Source: Muricea muricata
Lineage: Eukaryota > Cnidaria > Anthozoa > Malacalcyonacea > Plexauridae
Direction: 5' to 3'
NCBI GenBank assembly: GCA_963855995.1
Contig: OY979723.1
Span: 10,297,013-10,361,012, forward strand
DNA: 64,000 nt
A program made the translations under genes and the position numbers. Positions 24,101-34,178 of this stretch are shown one piece after another. The notes under the pieces were generated by a model that saw nothing but the letters and a program-made list of their open reading frames with translations, did not search any database and was not told the origin of the DNA. The first letter of the stretch is position 1; every line of letters starts with the position of its first letter.

Positions 24101-24875
24101 TTTTACCACGTAACTAAAACACTCAATGATAATAATATACGTGGTGAGGAAGTCAAAAGGAAACCTAAAGGCTTATGAACTTGACTCCCTTACATAACTA
24201 CAAAATACAAAACAAAATAGATTTACACACTAACAAACAATAATTCGATGACCAATCAAGCTTTGCAACACCAATTAATACGATTGCAAATGGAATTTTT
24301 TAAGTTCATTCGAAAACGATTTCAATGTGAAACAACTTACTATCTCTTCTGGTAAAGAATTAAACAGTCTCGGAGCCTGGTAAATAACTGAAAATTGACG
24401 AATATTAGTTTTGCATAAAGGAAGTATAATTTTCCGAGCATTTCTAGTATTATTATTCTAGTATTATACACTTATGCAGCAACCAAGAGTAAGGACAACC
24501 TCAGAGCAGAATATCGGGACAGCCCGATTTTCATGCAAAGATTACTCCTGTATTTTGAAGGGCGGGTAACACAAATGATTAAGAGTAACAAGACTCAAGT
24601 GCACAACATATTGTCATTGCTGACAGCGCACCCCCCCCCCCTCCCATAAAATCTACTGGTCCATTTCTCAAGCCCATCCCTTGACTGTTTAATATGTCTG
24701 TGTTTTCATGTAGGATATACAATTGGTAGAACTGGATGATGGAGACAGTTTGTCTGACAGCGATTGCAAGGAAGAGTTTGATTCAGACATTGATTTGGAC
24801 GAGGTCAATGAAAGTAATTTGGTGTTAAAGAAACCAGAGAAGATTAAGAAACCATTGATTGAGGATATTACGTGA
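12104..24875 (+). CDS. NOPCHAP1: NOPCHAP1 (C12orf45) orthologue, box C/D snoRNP assembly cofactor
   Basis: Exons 23087-23202 and 24714-24875 are firm. They encode LKQVKDFLPMMKQAQEEL, then NIENVDEDGPCINMDIQLVE and an acidic tail ending EKIKKPLIEDIT. This follows human NOPCHAP1 (DQVQTFLPQMARANEKL, FNIENIDGP..VIQMDVALFE, acidic stretch). The family bridges NOP58 to the R2TP/RUVBL complex in the nucleus. Exon 2 must follow a phase-1 exon. The best candidate is 12104-12239, ATG in a GATGGCGGC context, encoding MAAAKWGDESVQK.. to KDLLKVAPRR with donor G|gttggt. The joined product is 137 residues (human about 185). The first intron would be 10.8 kb and hold the opposite-strand BEN gene and the P element. 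Exon 1 is inferred from phase and the KDLL-x-V motif. A better donor (gtaaat) lies 4 bp further but has the wrong phase. Confidence 0.68.
12240..14246. other. Intronic/intergenic stretch with fold-back repeats
   Basis: No exon supported. It contains an inverted-repeat cluster at 12495-12815 (listed separately). A dispersed repeat at about 13308-13420 (GATGTGAATGAGTGGATTAA) recurs at about 59635-59745. Confidence 0.5.
12495..12815. repeat. Inverted-repeat cluster (MITE-like)
   Basis: CAGTGCCAGATTGGAAAATTTG at 12500 is inverted near 12605-12632 (AAACTTTCCAATCTGGCCAC) and recurs as AGACTGGAAAGTTTGCAAAT near 12780. Probably overlapping fold-back elements. Confidence 0.55.
14247..17089 (-). CDS. 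BEN-domain protein (five exons, complete, 426 aa)
   Basis: Minus-strand exons 17089-16891, 16398-16144, 16067-15583, 15063-14868 and 14392-14247; phases agree throughout. Residues 1-66 form a compact N-terminal module (MKYVLVQWSSG..., ...GKLGRIACISG) seen at the start of other invertebrate BEN proteins. Residues 67-151 are acidic, with a KRPRLD basic patch, then a coiled coil (about 118-150). Residues 152-313 include CPNC at 173-176 followed by a long S/T/P-rich, presumably disordered segment. The BEN domain is split over the last two exons: YRKMTLALLCHFFDKETLKV..SVTG..., QPLDKAIVDYI, then CYKFPNAKATDIKQVMAQKL and DSRRKK. BEN domains bind DNA or chromatin proteins, usually in repression. The target is unknown. 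Exon-1 donor (G|gttcgt) is weak. The P element lies immediately upstream. Confidence 0.8.
15381..15407. repeat. Poly-C tract
   Basis: An uninterrupted run of about 27 C in intron 3 of the BEN gene. Length is likely unstable and error-prone in assemblies. Confidence 0.95.
17187..17194. repeat. 8-bp target-site duplication, left copy (P element)
   Basis: GGCTCCAC directly abuts the left terminal inverted repeat and is repeated exactly at 21077-21084. Eight bases is the diagnostic length for P elements. Confidence 0.93.
17195..17225 (+). repeat. Left terminal inverted repeat of P element (31 bp)
   Basis: Starts CATTGAAGTG and ends ACGCTAACT. It pairs perfectly with 21046-21076. Confidence 0.95.
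17578..20506 (-). CDS. THAP-domain P-element transposase (two exons, 932 aa, open)
   Basis: Exon 1 is 20506-20421 (MPYNCVVCGSRGSKNKENEE...) and exon 2 is 20290-17578, joined in phase 2 (CACAG|gtaagt; ttttaag|G). The intron splits a complete THAP zinc finger: C5 and C8 in exon 1, C64 and H67 (FICSKHF) in exon 2, a W in the RFPLKNKELLEKWEKVV helix, and AIPSLF at 90-95 (family AVPTIF). A coiled coil follows at about 150-190. The RNase-H-like core has IIDAMS (D305), ITADGT (D396) and SQDHLELLFSCLRSKGGWNN (E645), the DDE set expected for P/THAP9 transposases. DPCHMLKLARN lies between them. Drosophila P transposase is 751 residues; this one is longer at both linker and C-terminus. TAA at 17578 is followed within a few bases by AATAAA. 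Confidence 0.93.
21046..21076 (-). repeat. Right terminal inverted repeat of P element (31 bp)
   Basis: Starts AGTTAGCGTT and ends CACTTCAATG. It is the exact reverse complement of 17195-17225. Confidence 0.95.
21077..21084. repeat. 8-bp target-site duplication, right copy (P element)
   Basis: GGCTCCAC, identical to 17187-17194. Confidence 0.93.
21205..21420 (+). repeat. Dispersed fold-back-arm repeat, copy 1
   Basis: Contains AATGGACCATTCCCCTTTTA, GAGCATCCTAAACTTAGTAAA and TTTTGTATTATGCG. Related copies lie at 25870-26075 (+), 53245-53445 (-) and, as both arms of a fold-back, 54635-54835. Confidence 0.8.
22011..22172. repeat. Long palindrome with hammerhead-like core
   Basis: Arms of about 78 bp: 22011-22087 (AATACAAAAGAATAGTAAG...) and 22091-22172 (...TTACTATTCTTTTGTATT) are near-perfect inverted copies. 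The plus strand has CTGATGA at 22091-22097, a GACTA/TAATC hairpin at 22099-22113 and GAAACGTC at 22114-22121. AATC (22087-22090) can pair with GATT (22122-22125). A short direct repeat (CTCGTggAACTAATTCAT) flanks the insertion. Confidence 0.75.
22570..22700. repeat. Cluster of GTCCGGC-type short inverted motifs
   Basis: CGGACATCGGACATTTGTCC, TTGTCCGGCAAAACG, GCCGGACATTTCGTCCGG and TGTCCGGCG recur in both orientations within 130 bp. Probably a small degraded element. Function unknown. Confidence 0.5.
23203..24713. other. NOPCHAP1 intron 2
   Basis: 1.5 kb between two firm exons. It has a short direct repeat, TACTAGTAGTTTGAAATTTT, at about 23545-23615 and a C-rich run near 24630. No coding evidence. 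Confidence 0.6.
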
Positions 24876-25160
24876 TTGCCTTTTGTATTAAATTGTGTTG
24901 TCGTTTATCGTTGGCGATTTCGGACAGGCGGTAGATGAAATATTCGTCCAGCTTTCGTAAGATATGTTAAATAGGCGAAGTGATTTGCCTAATCAATCTT
25001 ATGAATATAATAGGAAGGCTGCAGCAGCAGCAATTAGTTCTGCGCTGACCAAATATGCGTGCAAGCACAAATTGAAATACACGTTGAAATAGAAAAGTAT
25101 GCAGCAAAAATGTTCAGCTAATTAGCTGGGTTGATGTCAGCTTGTCGTATACCACAACAG
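24876..25160. other. NOPCHAP1 3' flank
   Basis: No gene or repeat recognised before the 42-bp minisatellite. Confidence 0.5.
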
Positions 25161-25530
25161 CTCTGCTGACAGCCGTGTTGTACTACAGTATACTACTAGA
25201 GTCTTGGCTGGCAGCCATGTTGTACTACAGTATACTAATAGAGCCTTGGCTGGCAGCCGTGTTGTACTACAGTATACTACTAGAGTCTTGGCTGGCAGTT
25301 GTGTTGTACTACAGTATACTACCAGAGCCTTGGCTGGCAGCCGTGTTGTAGTACAGTATACTACTAGGGTCTTGGCTGGCAGCCATGTTGTACTACAGTA
25401 TACTAATAGAGCCTTGGCTGGCAGCCGTGTTGTAATACAGTATACTACTAGAGTCTTGGCTGGCAGCCTTGTTGTACTACAGTATACTACATGAGTTCGG
25501 TTGGCATCCGTGTTGTACTACAGTTTGCAT
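25160..25530. repeat. 42-bp minisatellite, about 8-9 copies
   Basis: The unit TTGGCTGGCAGCCATGTTGT plus ACTACAGTATACTACTAGAG repeats at 25204, 25246, 25288 and onward. Because 42 is divisible by three, frames stay open and give a repeated SWLAAVLYYSILLE peptide. I regard these frames as artefacts. Confidence 0.93.
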
Positions 25531-25549
25531 AATACGCGCATTAAGGTGC

Positions 25550-25660
25550 GGTGGCCTGCGCAAGAACTGGCTACATCTATTTGCGTTCAAGCACCAAGCG
25601 CAAACATTTTCCCGAGTTTTTTTACGCTTGTAACGTGACGTTTGGCCGTTTGAATCGGAA
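25550..25660. repeat. Dispersed repeat shared with 53455-53530
   Basis: ATTTGCGTTCAAGCACCAAG followed by CGCAAACATTTT appears in reverse complement at about 53470-53520. In both places it lies on the outer side of the fold-back-arm repeat that borders a Harbinger element. Confidence 0.75.
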
Positions 25661-25869
25661 GCCCTTTAGATGAAAAACCCGACGGTTCTGTAACTGCAAA
25701 TGTCATGTTATGTCATGTTTTGATGCACGTTTTATCATTTTCTTATAAAACATACCAATTTCGTGACGTAGAAGCTTGTTCAGGATTTCAAATGTACAAA
25801 AGCGGTAAAACTTGTAAATAGTCGTTTATTACACGTGAAACGGACTCAGTTTTGATCATTTTAAACAGT

Positions 25870-26075
25870 AACAATGGACCTTTCCCCTTTCAGACAAAAT
25901 TTTGAAAAAAATGGAAATAAGCAAAAATATCACCATAGCTTGAAAGAGCATCCCAAGTTTACTAAAGTTGCGAAGTTTGGTTGTGAAATGTTGTAAACTG
26001 TAGAAAATATAGCCTTGCAAATTTGGCAAATTTTGTATACCCTTGTATTACGCGTAGAAAAATGATAATCAAAAG
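25870..26075 (+). repeat. Dispersed fold-back-arm repeat, copy 2
   Basis: Same family as 21205-21420 (AATGGACCTTTCCCCTTTCA, GAGCATCCCAAGTTTACTAAA, TTTTGTATACCCTTGTATTACGCG). It ends 8 bp before the left end of the first Harbinger element. Confidence 0.82.
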
Positions 26076-27599
26076 TAACAACTGGGGCCGGTTGTATAAA
26101 AAAGTAGTTAAAGTTAATTGCAGTTAGCGTTAACTACCCTAGTTAAATCCCTAACCGTAGTTAGTTAACTACTGCACGACTTAACTGCGTTGCACAAAAC
26201 GCAGTTAGTCGGATAGTTAACTAACACGTAGTTAACTTGCGTGTGGCTCGCGTGGGGCAGTTGACATAAATTAAATTAAAACTAGAAGTTACTATCGCAA
26301 GGAAAGTGCTGCCGTACGATCTACGCCTTGATTACACTAATCTTTTAACATAATTTTACACACAGCCACACACTGTATGAATGAATTTAATTTGTTTAAA
26401 ATAGTTGAAATTACAACGTGCAATTACATAGTGCACTGTGAAGTACATTACTTTGTGTAATGTCATGTGATTCTTGGTGCCGATAATAATTCTAAACTGC
26501 CATTAAACATGAATAGAAGTCATACTATTATTTCAGTCTTCAAGACGTCATGAAGGAAATATGTCCTCCAAGGTGTTAGATAAGTTCTTTCTTGAAATAT
26601 TAGTTCTAGATAGTTTATGATAGTCCATTGTCTGATTTTTTGTGCAACATGTAGATGTTCCAAATTTATTTAACATGTAGTCATCATTAATGGCCATCAT
26701 TATTGTCTAATAACTTGTTAGGGTAACTTGTTAGGGTAAGCTTGGGATACAATGCTCCTGCTGGCATCCACGATGAAGGTTGAAAAGAAGTATGGTGATT
26801 TAACCATACTGTGCTTTGAAGATTCCATCCCATTGCATAATTTATGATAAACTGAATTCCATCCATTTGGTAGATTTAAAACATGTAGTGTCTTTTTAAC
26901 TTTATAATACAGCAAAATTTCACTCTTCAATTTTGACTTAGAACCATGTTCAAATAACTCAAATGTCTGTTAACAATTGTATTTATTTACAGTGAAATAA
27001 CAACAGCAATACATATGTGATACAGCTAGATACAATACAAATTGACTTCAACAGAAGACAGCCTCGTGCTGACTATTGCTCGAATATTAACCAATCAACT
27101 GAATCCTACTTGCATAAATTATTGAAAAATTAATTATTATATTCTAACAATGTCAACATAGGAACCTATTGCTGCTCTTTTCTAAGTTTTATTTTAAAGA
27201 TGTAGCTTTGTGCTATATTGTAAAAACTATAAAATATTTTTTTGTGTTGATATACAGTTGTACCATTACTAGTAGAGTTTGGAAGAACTCATTTTTCCAA
27301 TTTCCACTCATTTTGTCACAATAATTTTTTCTCAACATGGAAAATAGTTTATTTTTTGTAAATGGAAAGTTAACGTTACTTTAAAAAGTATTTGAAGAGT
27401 GAAATTAGTCAATACTTTTATTCATTAAATGTTTGCAAAGTTGAGTAAATTATGTACTTGTTGCAACAAGTGTGATTTTGGGCAACTGTCATGGGGAAAA
27501 TGTTTATATTTCATAAATAAAAAGTCATTATAAAGTATTTCAAGAGTGGAATCATTTAATATTTTTATGTATGTATTTTTATGTATTTTTATGAGGGGC

Positions 27600-28870
27600 T
27601 CTGCTGACATCAGGTTGATTTTTTAAAAGAAATTAATCGGGCAGAACATGAATATATGAATGGTTCTATAGCTGATGTGTTTGTAATATTTTTTACTTTG
27701 GGGTCCACAGCTGACATTTTAGAAAAAAAATTAATTGGGCAGAACATGAATATATGGACGGTTCTATAGCTGACGTGTTTGTAATATTTTTACTTTGAGG
27801 TCTACAGCTGACACTTTCTAAAAGAAATTAATTGCACAGAACTTGAATATTTAATCCCAACCCTAACAACTCTGAGTCCTCCAGATGGTGCTTTAATAGT
27901 TAATCCACAATTAAAATGGCAGCTGTATAGTTTCCGAATAATACATTGCAGTGCAAAATCTTTAATTTAAGAAACCAAATAGATGTCTTTTAAAAAATAG
28001 ACTTACATAGCCGGGGGCCAATTTGTGTTTATTACTTTATTCTGCTAAAATTTCTCATCTTGATTGTGTCATCTTTATTCAGTAATTTTCAATTGACATT
28101 GCCAATACATCCTAACCCTAGTAAAATGTGCATGTGGACATATTTTTCTGTAATCATGGACTGAAAATTTTCAATTGACATTGTCAATACATTCTAGCCC
28201 TAGGAAAATGTGCATGTGGACATATTTTTTTGTAATCGTAGACTGAAATTTTAATCAAAGTTATCCACATTTGAAATCAGACTTTGGAGATGGAAATTCA
28301 GTTATCAGTGTGTTCACTATCAAAAATGACCTTACCAAAATGAAATTTGGTGCACAGTTTTACACCAAAATCATACACATTTGTCGTCATTTGAAGTCAG
28401 ACTTTAGGGCCTAAAGGTGACACGTTTGTAATATTGCTTACTTTGCAGTCTGTATAGCTAACATTTTACAAAAGAATTAATTGGGCAGAATAACATGAGC
28501 ATATCAGTATACACACAAACACTCGTTGGGTCTATAGGTGACACGTTAGTAATAGTAATATTGCTTACTTTGGGGTCTATAGCTAACATTTTATAAAAGA
28601 ATTAATTGAGCAGAACAACATGAGTATATGAATATACACACTAACACTCGTTGCCATTTGAAGTCGGACCTTGGAGTCTATAGCTCAGGCGTTTGTAATA
28701 TTTCTTGAGCTTTAAGTTTTAATCGACATGTAATCAATTTGAATTGAAGTCGGACGCACAAACACTCGTTGCCATTTGAAGTCGGACTTTGTGGTCTATA
28801 GCTGAGGCGCTTGTAATGTCTTGTTGAGGCTATAGCTGACACGTTAGTAATATTTCTTCAGCTTTCAATT
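27600..28870. repeat. Degenerate ~100-130-bp tandem repeats inside Harbinger copy 1
   Basis: GGTTCTATAGCTGACGTGTT, TTTGTAATATTTTTACTTTG and AAATTAATTGGGCAGAACAT recur at least six times with drift, for example at 27661, 27759 and 28400-28640. Non-coding. Confidence 0.75.
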
Positions 28871-29762
28871 TGAATCGAGATTGATCAAATTTCCGAGTTT
28901 TTCCGACATACACCAGGCATATTTTAAGAAAATTCAACCTGAATACTTAATTTTCCGGGCCAACCCCCTCATTTTAAAAACCAACCTGAATACTTAATTT
29001 TCCCCCGGAATTGCTGACATCTCCACCGCAAAAATCGAGATTTCGACTAAATATAACTCGGCCGGGGAACTGGACACGAAAAAGCAAGAACTTCGTGTAA
29101 CGTCAAGAATAGTGTGCTGCCTCGCTGGCGCTCGGCAGCAATAAATTAAGTATTGTTTGTTTAAAAATGGCTAACAAATTCGATTCAAATAATTGCAGAA
29201 GAATGCGCCTCATCTGTGATAAAAGCAACCGTTATACATTTTTTCGTACAAATACAAACATTCACCATTATTGAAGAAAGTACTATTTCGTTGGTTTGTA
29301 AATTTCGACCTTAAAACTGGCCAAAACTTGTCTGGATCACTGGACGTCACATGTGCTAAATTGTGTAATTTGTTTGTGTGACTCACTGACTGTATCGAGA
29401 GTGCCAAGCAGATTTGTGTAAAGATATTAAAATGTTTAGTTTGCAAACATATGCTAATGAAGAAAAGCGAAGTCAAGACATGTACTGGAAATGGATTACT
29501 AGATATTGGGGGACTGGTCATTGTTTATAGTGTGGGTTACACTGTCACCTATTAATTAATTAAACAAGCAGTTATCAAACTCATGTCATAGAAGTTGTCA
29601 CAACTTAATGGTATCCTTTTGTAAAGCTTTTGGCTATAGGTGGCAGTTTGTTACAGAAACTACTTCAATATTTTAATGGTTTAATCAGCAAGTTTTTAGC
29701 AAGAGAAGACATTTCTGTTTGGTGCAAACTTCCACCATGAATAATGACTGGCCCTTACAGAG

Positions 29763-29980
29763 TCACAGGATGAAAAATCATATTTGCAATACATGTTCAA
29801 CCCAGTGCCAAAATGCAAATTCTGTGAAGGCAAAACATTTGCTATATAGTGCAAATTTGATCATTTGAAACACATACATAAAATGAAAAACCAGATTCAC
29901 ACAAAATTTGCACCTGCATGGCATTTGCATTTTGGCACTGGGTTGAAAATGTATTGTAAATCTGATTTTTCATCCTGTGA
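29763..29980. mobile_element. Fold-back MITE nested in Harbinger copy 1
   Basis: Arms of about 60 bp: TCACAGGATGAAAAATCATA and TTCAACCCAGTGCCAAAATG at the left are inverted at the right (CATTTTGGCACTGGGTTGAA; TGATTTTTCATCCTGTGA). Copy 2 keeps only the left half near 51500-51560, so the nested insertion predates the split of the two copies. Confidence 0.75.
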
Positions 29981-30584
29981 ATTGTACTATCCTTAGTTAC
30001 CAGACTGCAGAGTTGTTCAGAGTTGCCCCCAAGATTTTTTGGGGAAAAGTTTTTAGTACCCCTGGGAAGTGCTTCATTATTTAAGCAATTAAAACTTAAA
30101 TCTGCCCCAAATCTCTAAATTTTACTGTGTTTGGTACCTATTTGCATGGTTACTTTTGTACTGTTTTGCACCCCTGCCCCTAGATTTTACACCCCCAAGA
30201 TCTTGTAGAAAATTCTGCAGTGTGGATAAATTTATAAATAAACTCAAGTCATTTTCATCATGAAACCTAATCTGGGTTGGCCTAGATTAAAACCAACTTG
30301 GCTAATGTTGTTAAAGTTTAAATATTTCAATCTGTATGAGTTTATTCACTATTAGATGGTACACTATATTTTTCAATATTGTGTTATACACAAGAATCAA
30401 TATTTATTTGATGTGTTGTCAGATGTAACAAAAGTCAATATACAACTCATGTCACACTGTATGTATTTGTATCATGTCTAAGGTCATATTTTCCCATGTA
30501 ACCACAGTTGCCAAGCTTACAGGTATTTTGAGTTACTCAGTTACATTAAGTTGAATTATTCAATTACATATACACACAAATTCA

Positions 30585-30940
30585 AAATGTCTTCCCAAAA
30601 AGCAACTACTCTAAAATAAGGGAAGAAAAGAAAAGAAAACAAAATTTTAATTCAGAAGAATGCAACCTACTGGTTAATATAGTTGAACAAAATTTAGACA
30701 CATTACCGGGCCAATTTTCGAGCACAATAACAAATGCCAAAAAGCAAAAGTTGTGGGAAACTATTTACTTCCCAGATTAACAGCTATGAAAAACGTACAC
30801 CAATAGAAATTCGGGAAAATAGCAAAGCATGGCCCAAATTGACAAAAAAACCCAACAAATTCTGGGATAATGCAGTCTCAAAGGAAAACAGGTGGACGAC
30901 CTGCAGCAAGACCACCAACCACTACCACTGCTAAAATTAT
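30585..30940 (+). pseudogene. Myb/SANT-like second Harbinger protein, remnant (copy 1)
   Basis: Frame-shifted fragments read NSEECNLLVNIVEQN, MPKSKSCGKLFTSQINSYEKR and later ..KQVDDLQQDHQ. This is the layout of the small Myb/SANT-type protein carried by PIF/Harbinger elements, just opposite the transposase N-terminus. Several frame changes make it non-functional. Confidence 0.5.
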
Positions 30941-31165
30941 GAGTCTTAGGCGATGAGCCTGGTTTTGCTTTGTTAGTGGTCTCACTTCCTGGTCGATGAG
31001 TCACGCTGTAAAAAGCAAGGATTTTCCGCCAAATCTATAGCGTTTTAGGAGTTCTTCAACTGAGAAATCTTCCTAGGGAAGATGACAATTAAAAACTCTA
31101 GGTAAGCGTTGCCTTTCAGTATTATCTCGCTCATGAAAGTTGATCACTCTTAATACAGCCGCCAT
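30940..31165 (-). pseudogene. HARBI1-type transposase N-terminus, remnant (copy 1)
   Basis: Minus-strand MAAVLRVINFHERDNTERQR is followed by LPRVFNCHLP and a premature stop. It corresponds to the intact reading frame at 52836-53054 in copy 2. The DDE domain is missing. Confidence 0.65.
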
Positions 31166-31690
31166 ATTTAACTAGGTTTTGGGAAGTTAACTATGCCATT
31201 GAGGAAAGTTAACTTTAACTACTTTTTAACTGCAGTTAACACTAACTGCTTTTTTGTACAACCGACCTAACTACGTGGTTAACGTTAACCACTATTTAAC
31301 TACTTTTTGGGTAGTTAAAAAGCAGTTAAGAGCTTTATACAACCGGCCCCTGCATTTGAAGTTGTTGCATTTCAGTGTACAAAATATATTCGTGCCAAAT
31401 TCCTTGCACTGTGTTGTTTTGATTTTTTGTGGGGGGTTTTTTGGGGGGGAGGAGAGGGAGGTGGCAGGAATGAGATGGTTATGTAGGAGGGGGAGATAGG
31501 TGTTGAGATAATGATTTAGTTTGTAGCCTACATAGTTTTGTAATAATTTTGACCCATATCAAGGAATTAGAGGTTTAGATGGGAGATACAGTATTGAATA
31601 AGTTGGGCAAAGGTGGTGGGTTTGTAGTGGCAGTTCTAGTTAGGAAGGAGGTTGGAGGGAGGCGTGCAGTGTAATTGGAATTTGGAAGGA

Positions 31691-31802
<112 letters not shown>

Positions 31803-32779
31803 TTTTGATATAGAGAGATATAGGGTGAGATGGGACAGCCATATAATTGTGTTTAGCACTCTGTTTTGATGTTTTCATAGATATATTGGATAAATATTTG
31901 ACAGAAAATATTGTATTTAAAGCAAAGTGTAAAATTTTAGAGGTTTTGTGATTCAACATGAGGGGTACATAGACTTACTGGTATAGGGGAGGAGCAGTGA
32001 GGGTGTAAATTATTCATGGTCAGTTTGTTGCTTATCATAGCCTTGTAATAAATGAAATTTTGGAGAGTTATGGTGAAGTGTTCAAGAGTTATTTTTTATG
32101 AAAGGAAAGGAGACCTTTCCAGAGGGATTGAAGTCTGGATGGGTAGGGGTGGAGGTAGGGGGTGGGGTGCTAGATAGTAGTAAAATCTGGTCTGGAGAAG
32201 ACAGGGGAACATCGGTAAAATTTTAATTTTATTGGTTGATATTTTTTTTCATGAAATGAGACCTATTCAGGGGGAAGGAGGTTGGAATGAGGGTAGGGGG
32301 TAGGTGCTGGGTAAAGTCATAGCATAGTTCAATACTTCTAGGTTTATCAAACTTCATTTTGCAATGTTCAAAGTAACATTTGACTGATTAATTTAAAATA
32401 TAAATCAATTTTAATTAATATTTCATCATTTACACGTAATTGATCGTATTTCACATGAGCGAATATAGAAAAATATAGCTAATTAAGTTAAAATGTGAGT
32501 AACCAATCAACGGTCGATTTGAGCGCTGAAGCGGGAACAAGAAATAAGATTTTTGATGGCCACACGTCTAATTCAACCATCTGTGCCTTCAATCATAAAA
32601 AAAAACGGTAAAACAATCTTACAGAATGCGGAAAAAAACAAGAAAGAAGTGGTATAACAGGTGTTCCCCCATTAAAGGTAATAATTTATGAAAGTTGTTC
32701 TTTTTTTGTCAAATTTTGCGATTTTTGACACGTCAAAGCGGCCGTACCGAATTCACGAAGGCGGCCACATGTTTTCGCT

Positions 32780-33700
32780 TTGAAGACTTTTTAAACAAGG
32801 TTTATTAACAAGGTTTCGACTTTTTCCTTTCTTTTTATCGACTACAAGATGTTGGGAGTCTTATTTAGCGTAACCTAGCGAAATTTTGTATAACTTGGGT
32901 ATTTTTAGCGAATATTTTCTGGTTTTTCACAACCCAGTACTAGTTGAATGCACGAAGGAGGCCAAATGTATTAATTTTATAATTTTGACAACCAACATAT
33001 TAAAGCATTTCTGAACAACATTGGCCTTTTACTTTATTTTCAACGGCTAAAAAGCTTAGGAAATGGTTATTTAGCGTATTTTATCAAAAATTTGTACAAT
33101 TGAGGTATTTTTAGCGAGTTATTTTTGGTTTTTGACAGCCCGAAATCGAATACGAAGGTCGCAGATGTATATTATTAACAACTTTGACAACTGAGATTTA
33201 AGCATGCTTTATAACAAATATTTTGGCCTTTTACTTTATTTTCAAGGACTACAAAGCTTAGAAAATGGTTATTTAGCGTACATTAACGAAAATTTATACA
33301 ATTCATCCAGTAATTCAGTTATTTTAGTTGGTTTACATGTAAGCATATTTTAACAGATACTTAGTATCTTTCCTAGAGAACTACAAAGTTTAGAAAATGG
33401 TTATTTAATGTAATTTGACGAAAATTTCTTGATGCTTTTTTACAATATATTGGCCAATAATGAATATTCTTGCTTCTGACTGCAACCGAAGCGGCAGAAC
33501 TGGCCGAATGCAAACAGACGGCCAAATGCATTTATAACTTCGCCGACTGACTTTAATGCATACTTTAAGAATGACTTCAACAAATATTTTTGTACTTTTA
33601 CCTCTATTTGAAAAAAACTACAAACGTTAGGACTTAGGAAGGGGTTGTTTAGTCAAATTCAACCAAATTTGTACAATTAAGGTATTTTTGGGGAAGAATT
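32780..33700. repeat. Internal ~200-bp subrepeats within the 2.4-kb unit (unit 1)
   Basis: GACTACAAAGCTTAGAAAATGG, TTATTTAGCGTA and TTTGTACAATTGAGGTATTT recur four to five times with drift. The same series is repeated in unit 2 at 35170-36080, so the array is hierarchical. Confidence 0.8.
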
Positions 33701-34072
33701 GAAACTAGAGCCTTTGTCTTTGAAGTTCTGCATTTGAAGTTGTTGCATTTCAGTGTACAAAATATATTCGTGCCAAAGTCCTTGCACTGTGTTGTTTTGA
33801 TTTTTTGTGGGGTTTTTTTTTTTGGGGGGGAGGAGAGGGAGGTGGCAGGAATGAGATGGTTATGTAGGAGGGGGAGATAGGTGTTGAGATAGTAATTTAG
33901 TTTGTAGCCTACATAGTTTTGTAATAATTTTGACCCATATTCAAGGAATTAGAGGTTTAGATGGGAGATACAGTATTAAATAAGTTGGGCAAAGGTGGTG
34001 GGTTTGTAGTGGTAGTTGTAGTTAGGAAGGAGGTTGGAGGGAGGCGTGCAGTGTAATTGGAATTTGGAAGGA

Positions 34073-34178
<106 letters not shown>

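Larger units (their letters stand above)
26084..31350. mobile_element. PIF/Harbinger-like element, copy 1 (5.27 kb, degraded)
   Basis: Ends: GGGGCCGGTTGTATAAAAAA at the left and TTTATACAACCGGCCCC at the right, with subterminal arms of about 200 bp rich in GTTAACTACG/CGTAGTTAAC palindromes. The inner right half (29135-31350) aligns with copy 2. The 26.3-29.1 kb part is absent from copy 2. The interior holds relics of the two Harbinger proteins: a Myb/SANT-like protein on plus and a HARBI1-type transposase N-terminus on minus. Both are broken and no DDE domain is seen, so it is non-autonomous. No matching target duplication was found. Confidence 0.82.

Noticed and set aside
25142-25494. Two overlapping frames with repeated SWLAAVLYYSILLE / VLAGSHVVLQYTT
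   Set aside because: The 42-bp period keeps every frame open; it is a minisatellite.
29210-29521. Minus-strand frame MTSPPISSNPFPVHVLTSLF, also present at 51041-51274
   Set aside because: It is shared because both lie in the Harbinger copies. It does not match either Harbinger protein and is broken in copy 2.
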